From an uncultured Prevotellaceae bacterium (GTDB lineage: Bacteria; Bacteroidota; Bacteroidia; Bacteroidales; Bacteroidaceae): a stretch of DNA of 64,000 nucleotides. Positions within the stretch are counted from its first letter, which is position 1, and each line of letters begins with the position of its first letter. A model generated the notes under the pieces. The model ran no database searches. It saw only the letters and a program-made list of their open reading frames with translations, and was not told the DNA's origin. Shown here one piece after another: positions 27,975 through 35,753 of this stretch. A program made the position numbers and the translations under genes. The stretch is taken from the NCBI GenBank assembly GCA_902790625.1, contig CADASP010000004.1, positions 1-64,000 on the forward strand, in the 5' to 3' direction.

Positions 27975-30822
27975 CATTAAGCGCTATATGTAACGTATCT
28001 AATAAGTTTGTGGCTATTTCTGCATTTTGGAATCTAATGAGATTATCCTCGGTAGACTGATAGCCAAGAATATTCACACTACCATACCAGATGGTACTCT
28101 TGTCGATGATGGCTGCATGAAGAGATAGTTGGGGGGTTGTAATGACTACGACACCTTGATGCTGCAAATGAAGTGTGTCTTCATTCTCTCCTCTTGTGTG
28201 GAGAATGACCTCGATACCTTTTGCTGCTATGTCTACAAGTCTATCAGCAATCCGCTGATGTCGACCAAGCCTAACTTTGGGACAGGAAATCACGACGGAT
28301 CGTTTACACTTAGACAGGTCTGAAATAAATGGTGATTCAAAATTATGCCCATCATAAATAACATCGGTTGTTGGGAACAAACTACCGAACATCTCGTTAT
28401 TCCTGATTCTGTAACCGATAGAGGCATAGCCTTTCAGACGCTTGCGGTACATAGACTCACAAACAGGAACATGGATATCGATATAGTCATAGATTTGTAC
28501 GTCTTGTTTGCCTTTATATTCGCGATGCAAACGTCCTGCATATTGGACAACAATGCCTTTCCATGCTACGGGCAAGACAAGAAATAATGTATCGAGACGC
28601 GCATAATCAAAGCCCTCACCAACGTATTTTCCTGTCGCAACGATGACAAGTGGCTCTGTAGATGGTATGGATTGCAGGCATTCCATCTTCTGGCGTTTCT
28701 CCTTGGCACTTTCAGAACCAACAAGAGTAATGACATTCGGACAATGTGGTTTGAGGAGTCCCGCCAAAGTAGAAACATGTGAAGTTCTGCTGGCCAGTAT
28801 GATAGGCGAACGCCCTTCTTTCAGCACCTCAATGACATCTTTGACGATAAATATGTTACGATACTCATCCTCTGCCAACTGTTGGGTAACCTTTGCAAAC
28901 GAAAGATCTTCACCATTTACAGGTCTAAATGGAGTAAAACGAGGAACCAACAGACGTTGAAACGTCTGACTCTGCATTTGTGCCTTGGCATCAGCGGCAA
29001 ATCTGATTGGACCACACTGCATAAAGATAATGGGCTGATGACCGTCCTTACGGATTGGTGTTGCCGTCAAGCCATAGACATATCGGGCATTGACGGCTTT
29101 CAATATCTGCTCGAAGTTTATAGCCGATACATGGTGGCACTCATCTGCAATGACCATACCATAATCTTTGACGAATTCCTTCACTTCGTTATTATTGATG
29201 CACGACTGCATTAATGCAATGTCTATGATACCATGAAGTTTATTCCCTATTGAGGAGAGGGTGCCAATAGGCGAGAGTACCTTTTTCCGTTTGCGTTTAC
29301 TATCTTCAATTACGGGAATGTCATCTATTTCAAGGAATTGCTCCAACCTCTGAACCCATTGGTCGAGCAATGCTTTTGTATGAACAAGTATCAGCGTATT
29401 GACCCTCTGTTTGGCAATGAGCCCAATAGCGGTCACCGTCTTGCCAAATGCAGTTGTTGCAGAAAGAACACCGGTGTTGTTTGTAGCCAATTTGTTGACT
29501 GCCTCTTGCTGATGATCCCTCAACGAGCCACTGAAATGAACTGAAATTGGCCTGCCATGATTCGTTTTGTCCTCAACAAGAAAATCCACCTTCTTCTCTT
29601 TGAGTAATGCGATGACAGCATCTTCACACCCACGAGGCAAGCCAAGATAATCATCTGTCAAATCTGCACAGGAGATGATTCGTGGTGTTGAATAAGTGGA
29701 TAGGCGAAGTGCCTGTTTGCTGTAGAACTCAGGATTGCGGAAAGATGCGATACGCCTGAGGTGATTGAGAACTTTCGATGATAAGTTGCTTAATGGGATA
29801 TAGAGCATGTTCGACCTCGTAACAACAATCTCTGGCGGAAAGTCCCATTTCTCAATTTTGGTTGCCATCGGCACTTCCCAAGGTCTGGTTTCGCTGGTCT
29901 TTGACAAATCTCCAAGCGGAAGAATATTGGCTGTCCGTTTCAATATCTCATCCATTGTGACCTCAGAGAGTTTGCCCACATTTAGTAGATATTCCCACTG
30001 ATCATCGTATGGCTCGAAATATTCGTTTACAAATACGCTGTTGCCATTTTTGCGGGCCTGTCCCTGTAGTGGCAGTGCAACCAGATTTCCAAGTCCTCCT
30101 TCTGGCAAAGTGTCTTGATTTGGAAAGAACCGGTCGTATGACTTAAAGTCAATCCTTCCGTTTCTGTTCATCGCTTCCGTAAGGATGGCGTTGCCTATCC
30201 TGCGAGCTTTGACTGATAGCACTGGAGTCTTAAAGAATACCCACACATGGGCGCCATTGCCTGAACGAGAACGTTCAATAGAGTATGGTATATTCCAGCT
30301 CTTACATACATCAACAAAAGCAAGTACATCTTCTTGATAGCCATGCTCACAATTCTTATCGTCGAAATCCGTACATAGTAAATGGCAGCTGTTGTCCTCA
30401 TTCAACACATAAAGGCCGATGACATCCCGACCATCAGCATCCTTTCCTTCCAAGTGACGATAGAAATCGTTATCAGTCAGTGGTGAGAACTTGCGATTAG
30501 GACATTCTGCACATTTGAATTTCCGCTTATCGCATAGCTGACCCCACTCATTCTGACAGACAGGCTGATAACCAGCTTTCCCTGTCGCTTTGCTGAACCA
30601 GCGTCTGGCAAACACATCCTCTCTACCTTTGAATAGAATTCGGAACAGATTCACTTTTTCTAGAAGAGACAGCTTTTGCATGGCTTTTGGCTCCTGGGCA
30701 ACATGCATGACATGCTCGCCAAGCCGTTTCCTCAACTCAACATTCTCCTCTTCCAACTCCTTGATACGTTCAAGAAGATGCTGTCGCTCAACAATCAATT
30801 CTTGAAAATTACTTAACTCCAT
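27949..30822 (-). CDS. TOTE-type primase-helicase with C-terminal PLD-like domain
   Basis: A 957-residue protein. Residues 1-40 form a coiled coil. A Cys4 cluster (C89, C97, C104, C107) follows. Then comes an archaeo-eukaryotic-type primase domain of the TOTE conflict-system kind, with acidic pair Asp152/Asp154 in TDFDD and SRSGNGAHVW at 185-194. The SF2 helicase core has Walker A GKT at 460-462, DECH at 560-563, GLTATP, and motif VI in AGRLHREYKG. A phospholipase-D-like domain closes the protein (His902 in LHAAIIDK) but the usual HxK Lys is Ala. Such proteins are linked to mobile-element conflict. It follows the AAA ATPase gene by 39 bases. Confidence 0.85.
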   Translation of the reverse strand: MELSNFQELIVERQHLLERIKELEEENVELRKRLGEHVMHVAQEPKAMQKLSLLEKVNLFRILFKGREDVFARRWFSKATGKAGYQPVCQNEWGQLCDKRKFKCAECPNRKFSPLTDNDFYRHLEGKDADGRDVIGLYVLNEDNSCHLLCTDFDDKNCEHGYQEDVLAFVDVCKSWNIPYSIERSRSGNGAHVWVFFKTPVLSVKARRIGNAILTEAMNRNGRIDFKSYDRFFPNQDTLPEGGLGNLVALPLQGQARKNGNSVFVNEYFEPYDDQWEYLLNVGKLSEVTMDEILKRTANILPLGDLSKTSETRPWEVPMATKIEKWDFPPEIVVTRSNMLYIPLSNLSSKVLNHLRRIASFRNPEFYSKQALRLSTYSTPRIISCADLTDDYLGLPRGCEDAVIALLKEKKVDFLVEDKTNHGRPISVHFSGSLRDHQQEAVNKLATNNTGVLSATTAFGKTVTAIGLIAKQRVNTLILVHTKALLDQWVQRLEQFLEIDDIPVIEDSKRKRKKVLSPIGTLSSIGNKLHGIIDIALMQSCINNNEVKEFVKDYGMVIADECHHVSAINFEQILKAVNARYVYGLTATPIRKDGHQPIIFMQCGPIRFAADAKAQMQSQTFQRLLVPRFTPFRPVNGEDLSFAKVTQQLAEDEYRNIFIVKDVIEVLKEGRSPIILASRTSHVSTLAGLLKPHCPNVITLVGSESAKEKRQKMECLQSIPSTEPLVIVATGKYVGEGFDYARLDTLFLVLPVAWKGIVVQYAGRLHREYKGKQDVQIYDYIDIHVPVCESMYRKRLKGYASIGYRIRNNEMFGSLFPTTDVIYDGHNFESPFISDLSKCKRSVVISCPKVRLGRHQRIADRLVDIAAKGIEVILHTRGENEDTLHLQHQGVVVITTPQLSLHAAIIDKSTIWYGSVNILGYQSTEDNLIRFQNAEIATNLLDTLHIALNATSSTTCS

Positions 30823-30861
30823 CCATTATTTTTGCAAGTTCATTTAGAAGGTCACGTAACA

Positions 30862-32178
30862 CTACATGTCATCAAGCGACAGAGAACCAAGGTGGATAGT
30901 CATCTTACGGAGTTCGGGAGTCTGTTCCAGAACCTTATCCACCTTCTCTCTGAACTCGTTTTCCTTATATCTGTACCCTTGCTTCTTTAGTTCGTATATC
31001 CAAGCTTCTTTCTGAATTGGGTCAACAACGATGAGATCAATCTCGTTTTCTCCCTTTCTATCCCACCATTTACCAATAATATAACGCCCTTCCTCCTGGA
31101 ATTTCTTCATGTAATAACGCTCCATCATCAGGCCAGACACTCCGCTGTAGTCCCTTTGGATGATTTCGCCAAGAGCTTTCAGGGCCTTATTCTCTACAAG
31201 AGCCTGATACTTGTAAAAGAAGCGGAACCAGAATATAAGGAAACAGTCATTGAGTTGATACCTCACTTTCTTGCTGTTCTCCTTGGCAAAGATGGGTAGT
31301 GATTTGGTGATGACCTTGTAGTAATCTTCCAACTTCACCAGATAAGGCCCGATATTGTTGTTATGAAGTTCGTTCTCTATCTCCGAACGGGTTTTCATGC
31401 CACTGGCTATGCAGGTCAGAATGGAGAAATAGGTCACGTAGTCAGTGCCAAACTCTTCTATCAGGATGTTTTTTCCCTCGTTGATAAATGGCGAGTTCTC
31501 CTCTGTCAGTGCTGCGAGCATTTTACGTCTGTTCGTCTTGCCCTTGTCGAGTAACAGCGTTACATACCAAGGCACACCGCCTGTAATGCTATACAAAGCC
31601 AACAGGTCTTCAGAAGTGTAGTTCGGATTGAAGTCCCCTAGGATCTGTTTCAGCACGTCGGTCGTGAATGGTTCGAGAGTAATCATCTCATCGGCACGCC
31701 CGAACAGAGGTTCTTCCTTGTCTTCGAATATCTTTGTCATCAGTGTAAACACCGACCCACTGATAATCAGATTCAGATGACTAGTGCGCTTGTGCAAGTC
31801 CCAGTCGCGCTGGATATCACTGAAGATAGATGGATTTATCTTCAAGAAATTCTGAAACTCGTCGATGATGAGAGTGAACGAACGACTTTCTGACAACTGG
31901 AGTACAAACATGAACACTTCAGAAAAGGAGGTTGGCGTTCCAAGGATTGGCGCATCTAACTTCTCACGTATCTCACGTACATAGTCCTGGCACAACAACG
32001 TTTCAGCTTTCTTACCCACAAAGAAATACAGCACGATGTCATCACCGCACCGCTGTGAGAGTTCTGTCTTACCAATACGTCTGCGTCCCATCAGCACAGT
32101 CATCCGTGCTTCGCGTTTACTTTGCATGAGCATTTCGCCAAGCACCTTCTTCTCTTTTTCTCTGTTGTAGAATTTCAT
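30862..32178 (-). CDS. AAA ATPase of the DUF234/archaeal-ATPase type with a C-terminal nuclease-like domain
   Basis: A 438-residue protein; the ATG at 32178 is chosen because the promoter at 32226-32256 lies within the longer frame. Walker A is GRRRIGKTEL at 31-40 and Walker B is LIIDEFQNF. A winged-helix region follows, then a C-terminal DUF234 segment with the PD-(D/E)xK-like pattern ENEIDLIVVD...IYELKK. These proteins are common in Bacteroidetes and are of uncertain role, likely defence or signalling. It heads a probable operon with the TOTE helicase. Confidence 0.85.
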   Translation of the reverse strand: MKFYNREKEKKVLGEMLMQSKREARMTVLMGRRRIGKTELSQRCGDDIVLYFFVGKKAETLLCQDYVREIREKLDAPILGTPTSFSEVFMFVLQLSESRSFTLIIDEFQNFLKINPSIFSDIQRDWDLHKRTSHLNLIISGSVFTLMTKIFEDKEEPLFGRADEMITLEPFTTDVLKQILGDFNPNYTSEDLLALYSITGGVPWYVTLLLDKGKTNRRKMLAALTEENSPFINEGKNILIEEFGTDYVTYFSILTCIASGMKTRSEIENELHNNNIGPYLVKLEDYYKVITKSLPIFAKENSKKVRYQLNDCFLIFWFRFFYKYQALVENKALKALGEIIQRDYSGVSGLMMERYYMKKFQEEGRYIIGKWWDRKGENEIDLIVVDPIQKEAWIYELKKQGYRYKENEFREKVDKVLEQTPELRKMTIHLGSLSLDDM

Positions 32179-32225
32179 ATCCTTAAAATAGTATTCTTTA
32201 TTACTGTAATAGCCATTACTTTTTG

Positions 32226-32256
32226 CAAAGGTACGAATTATATTCAAACAGCCAAA
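32226..32256 (-). promoter_or_regulatory. Promoter of the AAA ATPase-TOTE operon
   Basis: TTTG (32253-32256, minus strand) and TACCTTTG (32226-32233) are separated by 19 bases. The ATG at 32178 lies about 48 bases beyond. Confidence 0.8.
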
Positions 32257-32276
32257 CAAAAACGGCAATAATTTTA

Positions 32277-32746
32277 TTATTTTAATGTTTGCGGATAGTA
32301 CAACTTGTTTTCTAAAATGGTGTTACGTTTGAATGTCACCCAAACAAAAGATGCGTTCTGGTTGTAATCGGGCTCGGGAAGGTTGGCTTCTCAACAAGCA
32401 TCCATAATGCGACCAATGCCACTGCCCCAATTCTCCAAGAATGTGGTCTTGAAAAGTACGTCGGCAATGGTTGGGTTCTGTGGGAAGGAATGATGCGACT
32501 GTTTAATGGTCTCAGTAGTCAACTCCTCTGGCAAATGACCAGAGTTTTCAATCTCTATACGGTCATCATAGATGGCAATGCCAACAGAACTGCTTGTATT
32601 GTGGAAAAAACGATGGCAGAGCGCATTCGTCAAGGCTTCTCGTAGGGCTTCAACAGGTACTTCAAGTTTTTCCTGCGTCGGAAGTCGTAAGTTTCAATTT
32701 CTCGACGAGGCTTTCCGTTGTTTCCATCAAAGATGATGTGTTGAGA
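32277..32746 (-). pseudogene. AlbA_2/RecG-like ATP-binding regulator, decayed
   Basis: Read from the minus strand, IIFDGNNGKPRREIETYDF is followed by a one-base frameshift (an expected C missing), then PTQEKLEVPVEALREALTNAL and IAIYDDRIEIENSGHLPEEL of the HATPase-like domain of AlbA_2 regulators. A TGA replaces an expected Arg codon after IMDAC (32394-32402), after which EANLPEPDYNQNASFVWVTF continues to a stop at 32277. The N-terminal DNA-binding half is missing. Three lesions make this a clear pseudogene. Confidence 0.85.
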
Positions 32747-32785
32747 ATCAGGGGGACAGGTCACGCGACCTGCCCCCCTGATTCT
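32744..32785. repeat. GGGGGACAGGTC palindrome
   Basis: Two 19-base arms (32744-32762 and 32767-32785) are complementary at 18 positions around a four-base loop. It ends the pseudogene and lies 24 bases after the LRR gene stop. It may act as that gene's terminator although there is no T tract, or be a REP-like palindrome. Confidence 0.7.
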
Positions 32786-32809
32786 GATGTCAAAAGGGAT
32801 GCGGCTCCT

Positions 32810-35002
32810 TTAATCCTCTGACGTCGGACTCTTCATCTTATCGATGATGATGGTCACATCGGCGATGGTGATTCTGCCGTCGCCGTTGACGTCGGCAGCA
32901 ATCTGGTCGAATCCGGGATACTGGTCGGGGACGTAACCCAGGATGTAGTCCGACACGATCTGCAAGTCCCATTCATCCAGCGTGGTGCTCATGTCAGCAT
33001 CGCCCGAGCCTATCACTGGGTCGCTACCCTCGTAGATTTGGTTGTTTTGATTCACCACTTGCCAGCCCTTTGCCTCGGCCTCAGCCACCTGCGACGTATA
33101 GATGGTATTGGTTCTGTTTGGATTGATAGTAGCTGTCATCACCATCAGCTTACCTGGCATGTTGTTGGGCAGCTGCGGCAGAGCATCTACCACCTTGCCC
33201 ATCTGGATGGCGTTCAGGAAGTTTCCCTGGCATTGCACTTGTCTCAGGTCCGGGTGGCTGCCCATCTTCAGCGACGAGAGGTAGTTTTGGTCGCAATACA
33301 GCGTCTGCAGGTTGGGCAGCATCGACACGTCGAGCGATTGCAAACGGTTTCCACTGCACTTCAGATGGCGCAGCTTCTTGTTGTTCGACAGGTCAAGTAC
33401 ATTCAGTCCCCTGTTGCTGGTACAATCCAAGAGTTCCAATTCCGGCAGCATCGACACGTCGAGCCTACTCAACACAATCCCGTAAGTGACGAACTGATGC
33501 AGGTTCGTCAAGTACTGATAGCCCGTGATGTCGGTGACGCCACTATTCTTGAGGTTTAACACCACAATTCTATTGATGATCTCATCGGTCAGTTCGTCGC
33601 CCTCGGTCAGATGATTGATCGAGGCGATGTGACTACGCAATGCTGCATCGGGGAAGAAGTTTGCGTTGAGGTAGATGTAAGACTTCTTGCCCTCGTAATG
33701 TGAAAACGCGCTGTTCACCCATTGGTACACCGTCCAGCCTTTATTACTGAGGGTTGCCACCTGCTCGGGCGACATCACGTTGCCATCCTCCCCCTCGTCG
33801 GTATAGAAGAGCAGGTTACCGTCGTTGTTTGGCCTTCTGGGCAGGTTGGTTATAAACGTCCACATGGCGGGCACCTTCAGCTGGTTGCCCCTGCAGAACA
33901 CATTCATCAGCTGGTGGTTGTTGCTGTTGTCGATGCTGGTCAGCAGGTTGTTTTCGCAACTCAGGGTTTTCAAGTTGGGGATTTCCTTCAGGTCAAGCTG
34001 CGTCAGCAGGTTGTTGCTGCAAGTTAATACCTCTAACTTGGGGTTGCCCGTCAGGTGAAGCTGACTCAGCTTGTTGTTACTACAATTCAGCAACTCCAGA
34101 TTGGGGAAGAACTCTACACCCTGCATGTTCTCTATCTTCTCATGGTTTTCTGAAACTAACAAGCTCGTCACGCCGTTCCGTTCCTCGTCAGAGAGATAGC
34201 CATCTTGGTTCTGGTCATAACTGCCGCGTACGTGGGCGCGGAAGTAGTCGTCGGGGAAGTGTTGCGCGTCGATTGGCACTACACCCTTGTAATCCCCAGG
34301 CAGACCGTTCACCCATTTGACCACCTTCCAGCCCTTATCATTGAGGGCAGCCACCTGCTCGATCGTCATCACGTTGCCGTCCTCCACCCCGTCGGTCCAA
34401 AAGTATAGCATACCGTCGTTGTCTGGCCATTCGGGCAGGTTGCTTATAAACGTCTGCATGGAGGACACCTTCAGCTGGTTGCCCTCGCAGGACACAAGCT
34501 TCAGTTTGCTGTTGTTGCTGATGGAGATGCTGGTCAGCTGGTTTTTGCTGCAAGTCAGAGACCACAGTTCGGGGTTGCCCGTCAGGTCAAGCTGCGTCAG
34601 CTGGTTTTTGCTGCAAGTCAGGTCAGTCAGATTGGGGTTGTCCGTCAGGTTAAGCTCAGTCAGCAGGTTGTCTTTACAAGACAAAACACTCAGATTGGGG
34701 AAGAACTCCACGCCCCGCAGGTTCCTTATCTTTTCCGGAAAGGTGTAGGCCAGACTGTTGTAGGCAGAAATCGACGTCACGCTGTTCCGTTCCTCGTCAG
34801 AGAAAAAGCCGTCCTCGTTCTTGTCATAAATTTTACGGCTTATGTAGTCGCGGAATTGTTTGTCGGGGAAGTGTTGCTCGTCAATCGGCACGCCTCCCGC
34901 AGACGGCGCTCTCTGCCACTCCTTTGCACTTAATTCACTGAGGGTAGCTCCTCCCAAAAGGAGAAAAGCGGCCACAGCCGCTAAAATGACTGTACGTTTC
35001 AT
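32810..35002 (-). CDS. Secreted leucine-rich-repeat protein with EF-hand segments and dockerin-like C-terminus
   Basis: A 730-residue protein; the ATG at 35002 begins a signal peptide (MKRTVILAAVAAFLLLGGA). Three blocks of bacterial leucine-rich repeats follow, with NxLTxLDLTxNPxL-type units. The first two are each introduced by an EF-hand-like loop (YDKNEDGFFSDEE, YDQNQDGYLSDEE). The C-terminal 65 residues form a dockerin-type pair (GDADMSTTLDEWDL, DVNGDGRITIADV). Such proteins bind partners at the cell surface; no cohesin is seen nearby. A -7 box TAACTTTG is at 35041-35048. Confidence 0.87.
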   Translation of the reverse strand: MKRTVILAAVAAFLLLGGATLSELSAKEWQRAPSAGGVPIDEQHFPDKQFRDYISRKIYDKNEDGFFSDEERNSVTSISAYNSLAYTFPEKIRNLRGVEFFPNLSVLSCKDNLLTELNLTDNPNLTDLTCSKNQLTQLDLTGNPELWSLTCSKNQLTSISISNNSKLKLVSCEGNQLKVSSMQTFISNLPEWPDNDGMLYFWTDGVEDGNVMTIEQVAALNDKGWKVVKWVNGLPGDYKGVVPIDAQHFPDDYFRAHVRGSYDQNQDGYLSDEERNGVTSLLVSENHEKIENMQGVEFFPNLELLNCSNNKLSQLHLTGNPKLEVLTCSNNLLTQLDLKEIPNLKTLSCENNLLTSIDNSNNHQLMNVFCRGNQLKVPAMWTFITNLPRRPNNDGNLLFYTDEGEDGNVMSPEQVATLSNKGWTVYQWVNSAFSHYEGKKSYIYLNANFFPDAALRSHIASINHLTEGDELTDEIINRIVVLNLKNSGVTDITGYQYLTNLHQFVTYGIVLSRLDVSMLPELELLDCTSNRGLNVLDLSNNKKLRHLKCSGNRLQSLDVSMLPNLQTLYCDQNYLSSLKMGSHPDLRQVQCQGNFLNAIQMGKVVDALPQLPNNMPGKLMVMTATINPNRTNTIYTSQVAEAEAKGWQVVNQNNQIYEGSDPVIGSGDADMSTTLDEWDLQIVSDYILGYVPDQYPGFDQIAADVNGDGRITIADVTIIIDKMKSPTSED

Positions 35003-35164
35003 AGCTATATGGTTTTTATATTTATCAAAAAAAGTGCTTACAAAGTTACGCATATTTTTTTACATTCCGCCTCATTTTCCAGAAAAAGCGATGCACCACC
35101 CCCAATTATTCTTAAAAGCTGACATTTATGGGGCATAACCACCACATCTTACGCACTTTTAGCA

Positions 35165-35277
35165 AGGCAATGACATAGCAGTTGACCTAAGATAGGGGAC
35201 ACTCCGCAAGGCACTCCCCTGCCCTTGAGGGGAGGGGAGCGCCTGCGCATAAATAGGTCAACTGCTATATTATTGCC
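35165..35277. repeat. Intergenic cruciform element with nested GGGGAGGGG repeat
   Basis: Arms ATAGCAGTTGACCTA (35175-35189) and TAGGTCAACTGCTAT (35254-35268) are perfect complements. Weaker pairing (GGCAAT with ATTGCC) extends outside them. The loop contains CTCCCCTGCCCTTGAGGGGA, related to the GC-rich repeat in obg. It looks like a small non-coding mobile repeat in the 35.0-35.4 kb gap. Confidence 0.8.
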
Positions 35278-35501
35278 AAGTCTTTTTTGATGGTTCCTGC
35301 AAGAACTTCATCGTAATAACAAGTTTTTTGTTACCTTTGCAACAAAAAATCGTTGGCATGACGTCACCTTTTGCTTTCCAGAGCTGTTATATTTATGAGT
35401 GGCGGAGCAACGAGCGCCGATGACGGCCTCATCGCTGCGGTACTCGATGAAACCAGCTGGTGGAAAGAAAAGGAAACAAAACGTCAAAACAACAAACTAA
35501 G

Positions 35502-35753
35502 ATGGCCATGGTAGCCGCCTTCGTGGTGGGCATCGTCAGCGGAGCCGCCACACTGGCATTTGTCCTCTCCATGCCTGCCGACGTGCCGCTGTTCACCGTT
35601 CATGTGCAATCGGGCATGCTCCTGTGGCTCGCCGACAATTCGCGCACCATCTCCGCCACCGTCCTCGCCCTGCTGATGTGCCTCGGCCTGATGAGCATTG
35701 TCAGCAATGTGCACGACATCTTGCGCATCCAGAAAACTACTATTGCAGAATAA
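35502..35753 (+). CDS. Small two-helix membrane protein
   Basis: An 83-residue protein if it starts at the ATG 35502; a GTG at 35460 would add 14 residues. Two hydrophobic helices are clear (VAAFVVGIVSGAATLAFVL and ISATVLALLMCLGLMSIV), with charged ends. A frame at 35395-35514 overlaps its start, and a shorter one is at 35358-35423. They may be coupled leader frames or parts of one frameshifted gene. A -7 box TACCTTTG lies at 35332-35339. Its end overlaps the subtilase stop on the other strand by 14 bases. Confidence 0.55.
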   Translation: MAMVAAFVVGIVSGAATLAFVLSMPADVPLFTVHVQSGMLLWLADNSRTISATVLALLMCLGLMSIVSNVHDILRIQKTTIAE

